A DNA stretch of 64,000 bases. Source: Cyclobacteriaceae bacterium. Its GTDB lineage: Bacteria; Bacteroidota; Bacteroidia; Cytophagales; Cyclobacteriaceae. Within the stretch, counting starts at the first letter, position 1. Every line of letters begins with the position of its first letter. The notes beneath the pieces were generated by a model that was not told the DNA's origin, did not search any database, and worked only from the letters and a program-made list of their open reading frames with translations. Of the stretch, positions 53,115 to 61,784 are shown piece after piece. The translations under genes were made by a program, and so were the position numbers. The DNA lies in the NCBI GenBank assembly GCA_028278225.1, contig JANQEU010000030.1, positions 1 through 64,000 of the forward strand, read 5' to 3'.

Positions 53115-54455
53115 ATGAAAAGGAACCGAATTATTTCAATAAGTGTTGCGGTCGTCGTCATCATTTCATTATTCATCGTTTTTAGGGGGGGCTCCTCGGG
53201 AAAGGAGAATGACATAATCGTCGAAGTGAAGAATGGCCCGTTTGAAGTCGAGATCATCACCACCGGCGAGTTGGAGGCCAAAAACTCGGTAAAGATCCTG
53301 GGGCCGTCCGGGTTACGGAACTATCATATCTGGCAGGTTTCTATTTTGGACATCATCGATGAAGGCACGTATGTCAAAAAGGGGCAATTTGTTGCCAGTC
53401 TGGACAAATCCGAGCTTACGAACAAACTAAACGAAGCTCAAATCGAACTGGATAAAAAGCAATCACAGTATACACAGACGCAACTGGACACAACACTTCA
53501 AATGAGGGAAGCCCGGGATGAACTTATCAATCTGGAGTACACTGTTGTCGAAAAACAACTTGTGGTAGATCAGTCACAATTCGAGCCTCCGGCTACTATC
53601 CAGAAGGCTGAAATCGAACTGGAGAAGTCAAAACGAGCTCTGGAACAGGCAAAAGAAAACTATAAGATCAAAAAGCAACAGAACATTGCCAAAATGGAGG
53701 AGGTTTCCGCATCGCTCAGGAAAGAACGATTACGGGTAAAGGGAATGCAGGATCTTGCCCAGAATTTTAACATTCTTGCCCCGGAAGACGGGATGCTTAT
53801 CTACCATAAGAACTGGGATGGAAGACCTATTAAAGCAGGTTCGCAGATCCATGCCTGGAATCCAATCGTTGCAACGCTCCCCGATTTGTCCGTGATGGTG
53901 AGTCAGACTTACGTAAATGAAGTGGATATAAGAAAGATCAAATCAGGCCAGCCTGTGAAAATTGGTTTAGACGCCTTTCCGGACAAGAAACTAACAGGGG
54001 AAGTAGTAAAAGTGGCAAATGTTGGTGAGCAAAGACCGAATTCAGATGCCAAGGTCTTTCAGGTTAGTGTCCAATTGGATGAAACTGATGGTTCCATTCG
54101 ACCAGCCATGACTACCTCCAATTCCATTATTACCAAATCCATCACTGAGGCATTGTACATCCCCCTGGAGTGTTTACATAACCAATATGACTCAATTACC
54201 TACGTCTACAAGAAAGATGGATTAAACACTTACAAGCAAGAGGTAATGATAGGTGACGCCAACAGCAATGAGATAGTTATTCTTGCCGGACTATCCGAAG
54301 GTGACAGGATCTACCTTTCAAATGTGCAAGGTATGGAGGATGACAACATCTCGCTAATCCCCGAAATGGACGGTAAAAGAAATCTTCCGCAGGAGGAAGA
54401 GGAGGAAAAGCTAATTGACGGTCCGGATTTTGCCGGGACACCCCGAAAAGGTTAA
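53115..54455 (+). CDS. HlyD/MacA-type periplasmic adaptor
   Basis: 446 residues. An N-terminal membrane anchor (about 5-22, IISISVAVVVIISLFIVF) is followed by a lipoyl-like domain (VEIITTGELEAKNSVKILGP), a long coiled-coil hairpin (about 100-215: LNEAQIELDKKQSQYTQTQL; IELEKSKRALEQAKENYKI), the second lipoyl half, a beta-barrel (PVKIGLDAFPDKKLTGEVVKV) and an acidic C-terminal tail. It connects the permease encoded next (9 bp downstream) with the TolC-like channel. Confidence 0.9.
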   Translation: MKRNRIISISVAVVVIISLFIVFRGGSSGKENDIIVEVKNGPFEVEIITTGELEAKNSVKILGPSGLRNYHIWQVSILDIIDEGTYVKKGQFVASLDKSELTNKLNEAQIELDKKQSQYTQTQLDTTLQMREARDELINLEYTVVEKQLVVDQSQFEPPATIQKAEIELEKSKRALEQAKENYKIKKQQNIAKMEEVSASLRKERLRVKGMQDLAQNFNILAPEDGMLIYHKNWDGRPIKAGSQIHAWNPIVATLPDLSVMVSQTYVNEVDIRKIKSGQPVKIGLDAFPDKKLTGEVVKVANVGEQRPNSDAKVFQVSVQLDETDGSIRPAMTTSNSIITKSITEALYIPLECLHNQYDSITYVYKKDGLNTYKQEVMIGDANSNEIVILAGLSEGDRIYLSNVQGMEDDNISLIPEMDGKRNLPQEEEEEKLIDGPDFAGTPRKG

Positions 54456-54464
54456 TCTGGGCTA

Positions 54465-55826
54465 ATGAAATTTAATCTCAGCTCGAACCGGGAGCGAATA
54501 CTGGCCAACCTGAACATTGCTATTGAGGCTGTATTTGCGAATCAAATCCGTTCCATATTGACAGGACTTGGAATAATTTTTGGCGTTGCCGCGGTGATCG
54601 CAATGCTGGCAATTGGAAATGGGGCGCAGCAGGAAATCCTTGATCAGATCAAGTTGGTCGGGTTAAATAACATTGTTATTAAACCTATCATAGAGCAAAC
54701 CGAGGAGAAAATTGGTGAGGATGAAGCATTTCAAAAGAAAGAGAAGAAATTCTCTCCGGGATTAGGTTTGAAGGACATGAGATCCATTGCGGCAATCGTA
54801 CCGGGGCTTCAGGCAGTAAGTCCGGAAATTCTCATTGAGACTCATATTATCACCAATGGTATCCGACGTTCAGCCAAACTGGTGGGCGTGGAACCTGCTT
54901 ACTTTGAGATCTTCAGTTTTCAACTGGAGCAGGGTAAAATGTTCAGTGCGGACCACCTGGAAAAAGGCGCTGCTGTCTGCATCATTGGTAAGGGGATTCA
55001 AACCAGGTTCTTTCCAACTGAAAATCCGATTGGAAAATCCATTAAATGCGGCAATAAATGGCTTGAAGTCATCGGTGTGCTGGAAGCCCGCTTAATTTCC
55101 GAGACAAGCATCTCCAACCTCGGGATCAGGGATTACAATATGGATGTATACACACCTTTAAACACTGTTTTGATAAGGTATAATGATCGTGACAGAATTA
55201 CACAGGAGATGATCAGGAAAGCCAATGCCAGATCCGGAAGGAACAATGATGAGGATGAACCCGAAAATCCCAATTATCACCAGATTGATCGCCTGGTGGT
55301 ACAGGTGGCGGAAACTGAAAGACTTACTCCTACCGCTGAGATCATAGCCCGTATGCTGGAAAGGAAGCATTATGAAGTGGTGGACTATGAAATAGAAATA
55401 CCTGAATTGTTATTGAAGCAACAGCAACGGACAAAAGATATTTTTAACTACGTACTGGGGGCTATTGCCGGAATATCACTAATCGTAGGAGGTATCGGCA
55501 TCATGAATATCATGCTTGCCTCCGTACTTGAACGTATCAAAGAAATTGGATTGAGGCTTTCCATCGGTGCAAAAAAAGCTGACATCATTAACCAGTTTAT
55601 GTTTGAAGCCATTATGATCAGCGTAACCGGCGGCATTATTGGGATCGTACTTGGTATGTTGATGGCTTTTGCCGTGAGTCAGTTTGCAGATATCCCTACG
55701 ATCATAACTTTCAGTTCAATTCTGATCTCTTTTGGTGTCGCTGCTTCCGTCGGACTCATTTTCGGTATTGCTCCGGCAAGGAAAGCCGCCAGCCAGGATC
55801 CTATAACCTCACTTCGATATGAGTAG
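54465..55826 (+). CDS. MacB-like ABC permease without a fused ATPase
   Basis: 453 residues. TM1 at about 22-45 (FANQIRSILTGLGIIFGVAAVIAMLAIG), a MacB-type periplasmic domain (about 50-320), then three helices with the FtsX core YVLGAIAGISLIVGGIGIMNIMLA, SVLERIKEIGLRLSIGAKKADI and a final VGLIFGIAPARKAASQDPI. In MacB the ATPase is fused at the N-terminus; here it is absent and no ATPase gene lies in the operon. It must use an ATPase from elsewhere. Overlaps the TolC gene by 8 bp. Confidence 0.92.
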   Translation: MKFNLSSNRERILANLNIAIEAVFANQIRSILTGLGIIFGVAAVIAMLAIGNGAQQEILDQIKLVGLNNIVIKPIIEQTEEKIGEDEAFQKKEKKFSPGLGLKDMRSIAAIVPGLQAVSPEILIETHIITNGIRRSAKLVGVEPAYFEIFSFQLEQGKMFSADHLEKGAAVCIIGKGIQTRFFPTENPIGKSIKCGNKWLEVIGVLEARLISETSISNLGIRDYNMDVYTPLNTVLIRYNDRDRITQEMIRKANARSGRNNDEDEPENPNYHQIDRLVVQVAETERLTPTAEIIARMLERKHYEVVDYEIEIPELLLKQQQRTKDIFNYVLGAIAGISLIVGGIGIMNIMLASVLERIKEIGLRLSIGAKKADIINQFMFEAIMISVTGGIIGIVLGMLMAFAVSQFADIPTIITFSSILISFGVAASVGLIFGIAPARKAASQDPITSLRYE

Positions 55827-57273
55827 ACCTTTGTTATTAATCCTCTTTCTGGGGATTGCTGCTACCACTAATGCACAATTGGTATATACCCTAAGTGACA
55901 TCATTCTGCGGGCAAAAAGTCAATCACCATCCGCAAAGCAGGCGGAAACGAGAAAGGAAAACAGGTATTGGCAATATCGTTCGTACAGGGCCAACTACAA
56001 CCCACAGCTTTCACTGTTCGGTACATTGCCAAATTATCGTAAGGATTTCATCCAAAATACACTGGATGACGGAACCATTGTTTTTCAAAACCGGGAACAA
56101 ACGAATTCCATTCTCAACCTGGGATTGCAACAACCCATATCTTTTACCGGAGGAAACATTTCCATCAATTCACGGGTACGCCAATTTGATGATATCTCCG
56201 GGGAAGCATTGACACAGTGGAATGCCACGGTTGTGAATGTTGCTGTCGAACAGCCGCTATTCGGATTCAACGAACTCAAATGGGACAAGCGAACCGAACC
56301 GCTAAGGTTTGAAGAATCCAAGCGGTCTTACGTCGAGGAAATGGAATTTGTATCCAGGGAAGCGGTAGAAAGATTCTTCAACTACCTGGATGCCCAGGTG
56401 AATCTGCAGATCGCTGAATTCAACCTCGCGAATAATGACACGATTTATAACATTGAGCAGGGCCGGTATAATATTGGAACGACCTCTGAAGACAAGCTGC
56501 TGCAGGTAGAACTGCAATTGTTGCGATCGAGGCAGGATGTCGCCCAGGCCCGCCTCGATCTTGAAACGAGTCAACTGGATCTAAGAACCTTTATTGGAAA
56601 CAATGACGACACACCCTTTGAATTGGTTCTACCTGAAAATATTCCCGATTTTTTTGTGGACCCAACTGCTGCGCTGACCCATGCCAAAACAAATCGAGCT
56701 GACTTCATCGCGTTCGAGAGAAGAAGGCTGGAGGCTGAAAGACAGGTGGAAGAGGCAAGGCGATCAAGATTTCAGACAACTCTGGCAGCTTCTCTGGGTT
56801 ATAATAATTCCGGAAATGCCTTTGATGAATCCTTTAATCTTGATCCCAACAAAAACCAGCAGATCTTCAATGTGTCATTATTTGTGCCTATTGTGGATTG
56901 GGGCAGGACGAAAGCGCAAACACGGACTGCCATGGCCAACAAGCAGCTCAACGACTATGTAATCGACCAGGAGGAGCAAAATTTCGAACAGGAGATCATT
57001 ACACTTGTCCGTCAGCTGGATGTTTTAAGGACACAGATCGAAATTTCACAAAAATCAGATGAAGTGGCACAAAAGCGTTATGATGTTGCCCAGAATCGAT
57101 ATCTCATTGGTAAGATTGACATCACCAACCTCAATATTGCATTGACGGAAAAAGACAATGCCAAAAGGAGTTATCTGGCAGCATTACGTGGCTTCTGGAC
57201 GGCCTATTATGACCTGCGCAGACTGACGCTATTTGACTTCTCATCAAATCAGCTGTTATATGTTCCGGGATAA
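55819..57273 (+). CDS. TolC-family outer-membrane channel of the MacA/MacB-like operon
   Basis: 484 residues. Signal peptide MSRPLLLILFLGIAATTNAQ, then the paired outer membrane efflux protein domains with long helices (YVEEMEFVSREAVERFFNYLDAQVNLQIAEFNLAN; VAQKRYDVAQNRYLIGKIDITNLNIALTEKDNAKRSY). It closes the three-part exporter with the adaptor and permease encoded just upstream. Confidence 0.9.
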   Translation: MSRPLLLILFLGIAATTNAQLVYTLSDIILRAKSQSPSAKQAETRKENRYWQYRSYRANYNPQLSLFGTLPNYRKDFIQNTLDDGTIVFQNREQTNSILNLGLQQPISFTGGNISINSRVRQFDDISGEALTQWNATVVNVAVEQPLFGFNELKWDKRTEPLRFEESKRSYVEEMEFVSREAVERFFNYLDAQVNLQIAEFNLANNDTIYNIEQGRYNIGTTSEDKLLQVELQLLRSRQDVAQARLDLETSQLDLRTFIGNNDDTPFELVLPENIPDFFVDPTAALTHAKTNRADFIAFERRRLEAERQVEEARRSRFQTTLAASLGYNNSGNAFDESFNLDPNKNQQIFNVSLFVPIVDWGRTKAQTRTAMANKQLNDYVIDQEEQNFEQEIITLVRQLDVLRTQIEISQKSDEVAQKRYDVAQNRYLIGKIDITNLNIALTEKDNAKRSYLAALRGFWTAYYDLRRLTLFDFSSNQLLYVPG

Positions 57274-57385
57274 GGAACTCCTCACTATCGTTCGGTAATG
57301 TTAAATTTGATTGTTAGGGAAGGAATAATTTCAGTTGTTGAAATTTATGTCCTTCAATCCTCACCTGCTTTCCGGCAGTTTCACA

Positions 57386-58639
57386 ATGAAAAGTCGTGGA
57401 ATCATATTGATTTTAACTTTCGCCTGCATTGAACCGTACGAATTCGAGTCCATTAGCGACACCAGAGCGATTGTTGTGGAAGCCTCACTTACCAATGAAG
57501 TAAAGCCTCACTATGCCAAAATTTCCTACACTTTTCCCCTGGATCAGTCAGAAAGTACCCCTTTGAATGGAGCCACAGTCTGGATTGAAGATGACGAATC
57601 CATCCGCACCGATCTGTCGGAAATATACCCGGGATACTATGTCACAGATTCGTCATTCTCGGGAACTGCAGGGAAATCATACATACTTAACATCACAACT
57701 TCCGATGGTATAAAACTTATTTCCTCAAGAGAAAGATTAATCCCCCCTACTCCAATTGATAGTATCTATGGAAGGTATTTGGAGTTGCCGTCCCGCGAAA
57801 AAGGTGTATTTCAACATGGGATTCAGTTTTTTATCGATGCCCACAATGATTCTGATCCATTTTCAAACTACAGATATGAATACGAAGAAAGTTATGAAAT
57901 AAAAGTACCTCTTCCTTCAGCATATGAGTGGTCCTACGACGATAATAAACATCATTTAAGAGATACTTCACTGGAAACGTGCTACAGCACAAAGCGGTCC
58001 ACAACATTTATTGTGGGAACCACACAGGGTTTGTCAAATAACAGAATGTCCGAATTTCCAATCAGATATATTGATGAAACAGGACCGGAGCTTGTAAGCA
58101 GGTATTTCTTGTCAGTCTGGCAATATTCCATTTCTTCATCAGCCTATGAATATTATAAGGATCTGAATGAAAGCAACTTATCATCCGGTAGTTTTTTTGA
58201 TTCACAAAAGGGAACGGTGGTTGGAAACATACAGGCCACGGGTAGTGAAAATGTACGAATTCAGGGATTGTTTGAAGTGGCAGGAGTGGCGGAAAGCCGG
58301 CGGTTTTTCGAACCGGCGGAATTATTTGAGGAAGAACATGGATACCCCGAAGGAATTTCCTGCAGGACTGATAGCGAAGGAAGACCTGAAAAATTCATAG
58401 TACTGTTAGAAGACGTTGGATGGATCCTTTTACTACCTGCAGTACCTGGTGCTGCCTTCCGTGGTGTGGACTGGCGACTGGTCAATGTAATAGATTACGG
58501 AGTAGTGGAACCTGGTCCTTATCCGCCATATGCAGTTGTCTGGAGGGGCGGTGTGGGCCAAAGAGCAATAATTGCGCATAAGACGTGTAGTGATTGTACA
58601 GAACATGGAGAGCTGAAGAAACCGGATAATTGGGATTAG
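57386..58639 (+). CDS. DUF4249 family lipoprotein
   Basis: 417 residues. The leader MKSRGIILILTFACIEPYEF ends in a lipobox Cys. The core follows DUF4249: AIVVEASLTNEVKPHYAKIS, GATVWIEDDES, Y-x-x-D-SSFSGTAGKSYILNI, then RFFEPAELFEEEHGYPEG. The ATG at 57386 is chosen over TTG/ATG codons upstream because it begins the leader. In most Bacteroidota, DUF4249 genes follow a SusC-like TonB receptor; here the upstream neighbour is a TolC-type gene. Confidence 0.85.
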   Translation: MKSRGIILILTFACIEPYEFESISDTRAIVVEASLTNEVKPHYAKISYTFPLDQSESTPLNGATVWIEDDESIRTDLSEIYPGYYVTDSSFSGTAGKSYILNITTSDGIKLISSRERLIPPTPIDSIYGRYLELPSREKGVFQHGIQFFIDAHNDSDPFSNYRYEYEESYEIKVPLPSAYEWSYDDNKHHLRDTSLETCYSTKRSTTFIVGTTQGLSNNRMSEFPIRYIDETGPELVSRYFLSVWQYSISSSAYEYYKDLNESNLSSGSFFDSQKGTVVGNIQATGSENVRIQGLFEVAGVAESRRFFEPAELFEEEHGYPEGISCRTDSEGRPEKFIVLLEDVGWILLLPAVPGAAFRGVDWRLVNVIDYGVVEPGPYPPYAVVWRGGVGQRAIIAHKTCSDCTEHGELKKPDNWD

Positions 58640-58659
58640 GGTGATCTGTAGTCCTCTGC

Positions 58660-59409
58660 TCAGTCCAGGCCGAAATGCTGAACTTTGGACTCGGTGATCA
58701 GGGTCATTTGATTATTGAAGGTGGTGATTTCGAAGATCTCCGCACCCAGGCATAGTTCTTCAACGTGCTTCCTGGTGTCTCCTAATATTATCACTGGTTT
58801 GTTATGTGAATCGGCATTTTCTACTATGGCCTTTGTCCCGACCTTATTGACAAAAGCATAACTTGTATATTGATCACACCCGAAGAGGCAAAAATCAATT
58901 CCTTTCATAACCTGAATGGCTTTTTCGTCGGGAATAAGTTCAACATGTATTCCCAATAGCTCAAATTGTTCCGCCTGCAGTACTCCCTCCCCACCAGGAT
59001 TAGACTCAGTCTGTACAATCGTAAATTCCTCGCTCTTCAGCATTCTGAGTACCCGCTGAATCGCACCACTGCGGCTATGCGTCAGGATCCTTTTCCTGGT
59101 AAGATCAAAGGTCTTGATAAAATGATCAGATAGCCGGTTTTCCACATTGCTCCATATCTGGAAATATTTCCGAAAGTGAGTGTAGAAATCTTCCTCCAGA
59201 AACGGCTTAAGGTGGCTGATGAAATGATGAATAGCAGCCATTGACCGATCCATACTTTCCAATTCTCCGAATGCCCATTTCAACTCCTTTACAGTCATTT
59301 TATTCCGGTGATCCAGAAGAGTAGAAATTGCCTGATTCAATAATTCCGAAGATCCGTGGATCTTGTCCCTGGCGATACGGCGGATTTGATCTTGAAATGA
59401 TGGTAACAA
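58660..59409 (-). CDS. eIF2B-alpha/beta/delta-like protein (initiation factor 2B / MtnA-like family)
   Basis: 249 residues. An N-terminal helical half (about 1-105) precedes the Rossmann-like half with THSRSGAIQRVL, ESNPGGEGV, FCLFGCDQYTSYAFVNKVGTKAIVENADSHNKPVIILGDTRK. This is the fold shared by eIF2B regulatory subunits, MtnA (methylthioribose-1-phosphate isomerase) and ribose-1,5-bisphosphate isomerase. Length and the Cys-Asp pair fit the last group best, so a sugar-phosphate isomerase is the first guess; the activity cannot be fixed. Located just after the GH3 gene in the same direction. Confidence 0.85.
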   Translation of the reverse strand: MLPSFQDQIRRIARDKIHGSSELLNQAISTLLDHRNKMTVKELKWAFGELESMDRSMAAIHHFISHLKPFLEEDFYTHFRKYFQIWSNVENRLSDHFIKTFDLTRKRILTHSRSGAIQRVLRMLKSEEFTIVQTESNPGGEGVLQAEQFELLGIHVELIPDEKAIQVMKGIDFCLFGCDQYTSYAFVNKVGTKAIVENADSHNKPVIILGDTRKHVEELCLGAEIFEITTFNNQMTLITESKVQHFGLD

Positions 59410-59449
59410 AACACTACGAGCTTGCTACCTTAAGATACTGTTTTATTGG

Positions 59450-61723
59450 TTAAAAATCCAGTTCGATATCTTCTGTCAGAAGATTTTGGGAATCGCCTCC
59501 AACCATAATTTTGAATACTCCGGGCTCAGCATAAAAGGAATAACCAGCGTGATAAAAACCCAAATCCTCCGTGGAAAGTGTAAAGGTAACCGTCTCGGAT
59601 TGCCCAGCAGAAATAGCAATCTTTCGAAAATCAACCAATTGTTTGGCCGGGCGGGTCTCAGACGCATGAATATCCCGTATATACACCTGCGCGGTCTCAA
59701 CGCCATCAACCTCGGAGGTATTTGTAACCTTTACGCTAACGTTCACCCCTTTTTCCACAGCGGTCAACTGAAGATCCGAATACTCAAATGAGGAATAGCT
59801 AAGCCCGTATCCAAATGGGAAAAGTGCCTTCTTCGGAGAATCTGTATAATGTGCCCAAAACACCATTCCGGCATCAAATTCATTAGGAACGGGTCTCCCG
59901 GTATTCTTTACATAGTAGTACAGGGGTTCCTGACCTACATGATACGGAAACGATACAGGAAGCTTACCTGTTGGATTATAATCTCCAAACAGAACATCGG
60001 CAACCGCATTACCCATCTCAGATCCCAGGTACCATGTTTCCACTATGGCAGGAACATTTTCAGCGACATAAGGAATTGCCAGCGGCCGCCCATTCATCAG
60101 TACGGCAATCACATTTTTGTTCACTTTCAGGATTTCCTTCAACAGGTCCTCCTGGTTTCCTTTTAGTGCAATATCTACCTGGCTCCTCCCCTCACCGGTC
60201 TGGAAGCAATCCTCTCCCATTACCAAGATCACCACATCAGATCTTCCGGCTACCTGAACGGCTTCGGAAAATCCCGACCTGTCTCCCTCAACAATATCCA
60301 GCTCAAAACGGAAAGTACGATCACCCTTTGTCAGTGTGTACCCCCGGGCATAACTCACCGAAGTTGATCTTTCCACTGCACCCTGTATACCTTCCAGAAT
60401 AGATATACCTGAATTGGGAATAGCCTGTGCTCTCCAACTTCCAAGTACCACATCTTTACTGGAAGCCAGCTGCCCGATAACCGCAATTTTTTGTCCGGCC
60501 TTTTTAAGCGGCAATATGCTCCTATCATTTTTTAGCAATACGATGGATTTCCTTCCGGTTTCACGTGCCTTAGCCAGGTGTTCGGATGTCAGGATAGTGG
60601 TTCTTTCCCTTTCCATATCTGAATACTTGTACGGATCATCAAAAAGTCCCAGTTGAAATTTTAATTTCAGAATTCTCCGAACAGCGTCATCCAGCAAAGC
60701 TTCATCCAACCCTCCTGAAGAAATCACTCCCTCCAGATGTCTTTCATAAATCCTGGACTCCATGTCCATATCGCATCCCGCCAAAAGCGCGGACTTCGCC
60801 GCACTGGCTGAGTCTTTTGAATATCCATGCGTTACCATTTCATTGATTGAAGCCCAATCTGAAAGCATTATTCCATCAAATCCCCAGGCTCCCTTCAAAA
60901 TATCCCGCTGAAGATGCCTATGGCCTGTTGCCGGAATACCGCCTATTTCGTTGAACGCGTTCATAACCGTAGCAACGCCGGCATCCACAGCGGCTTTGAA
61001 CGGGGGTAATGCCACATTGTACAGTGTGTGATTGCTGATGTCCACTGTACTGTAATCCAAACCAGCCTCCGCAAAACCATAGGCTGCAAAGTGTTTTGCA
61101 CAAGCCGCAACAGTTTCTTCACTGGTCAGGTCATCACCCTGAAGTCCTTCTACCCACGCCCGGGCAAATACTGAAGTCAGATACGGGTCCTCACCTGCAC
61201 CTTCCATAATTCTTCCCCATCGGGCATCCCGTGCGATATCCATTACGGGACCAAATGCCCAATGCAGCCCCGAAGCGGCCATTTCCTTAGCCGAAATCGC
61301 GGAGGATTCTCTTCCTACGGAAGGATCCCAACTTGCAGCCTGGGCAAGGGGAATAGGGAACATTGTTTTATACCCATGGATCACGTCGTAGCCAAAAATG
61401 AGGGGAATACCCAGCCGGCTTTCTTCAACAGCCAGTTTCTGAGCTTCCCTGGTTCCTTCAGCCGTCAATACATTCAGCATTCCGCCAACCAAACCCTTTT
61501 TGATGTTTTCTGCTTTTTCCTGACTATTTTCATCTGACGGAACAGGGCCTGTAAACTCCCATGTGCCATTGTACATATTGAGCTGTCCGATCTTTTCCTG
61601 AAGTGTCATAATTGACACCAGACTGTCAACCTTTGTTTCCATTGCGTTTTGGGAGGTATCTTTTGACTCAGGGCTACATGCACAAAAGAACAGAACCGGA
61701 ATTAAGATGTGAATACTTCTCAT
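59450..61723 (-). CDS. GH3 family beta-glucosidase lipoprotein (BglX-like)
   Basis: 757 residues, the usual length of BglX. A lipoprotein leader (MRSIHILIPVLFFCAC) is followed by the (beta/alpha)8-like GH3 domain (about 30-390) with FGPVMDIARDARWGRIMEG, CAKHFAAYGF and the nucleophile Asp289 in GIMLSDWASINEM, the second alpha/beta domain (about 400-630) with VLGSWRAQAIP and VILVMGEDCFQTGEGRS (acid/base region), and a C-terminal Fn3-like domain. It should remove glucose from the non-reducing end of beta-glucan oligosaccharides in the periplasm or at the surface. The adjacent GH5 gene likely supplies the oligosaccharides. Confidence 0.94.
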   Translation of the reverse strand: MRSIHILIPVLFFCACSPESKDTSQNAMETKVDSLVSIMTLQEKIGQLNMYNGTWEFTGPVPSDENSQEKAENIKKGLVGGMLNVLTAEGTREAQKLAVEESRLGIPLIFGYDVIHGYKTMFPIPLAQAASWDPSVGRESSAISAKEMAASGLHWAFGPVMDIARDARWGRIMEGAGEDPYLTSVFARAWVEGLQGDDLTSEETVAACAKHFAAYGFAEAGLDYSTVDISNHTLYNVALPPFKAAVDAGVATVMNAFNEIGGIPATGHRHLQRDILKGAWGFDGIMLSDWASINEMVTHGYSKDSASAAKSALLAGCDMDMESRIYERHLEGVISSGGLDEALLDDAVRRILKLKFQLGLFDDPYKYSDMERERTTILTSEHLAKARETGRKSIVLLKNDRSILPLKKAGQKIAVIGQLASSKDVVLGSWRAQAIPNSGISILEGIQGAVERSTSVSYARGYTLTKGDRTFRFELDIVEGDRSGFSEAVQVAGRSDVVILVMGEDCFQTGEGRSQVDIALKGNQEDLLKEILKVNKNVIAVLMNGRPLAIPYVAENVPAIVETWYLGSEMGNAVADVLFGDYNPTGKLPVSFPYHVGQEPLYYYVKNTGRPVPNEFDAGMVFWAHYTDSPKKALFPFGYGLSYSSFEYSDLQLTAVEKGVNVSVKVTNTSEVDGVETAQVYIRDIHASETRPAKQLVDFRKIAISAGQSETVTFTLSTEDLGFYHAGYSFYAEPGVFKIMVGGDSQNLLTEDIELDF

Positions 61724-61784
61724 AATGGTGGGATTTCATAGTTTTTAAACCTGATCGACAATTTAATAAATACCCATTATGCAA

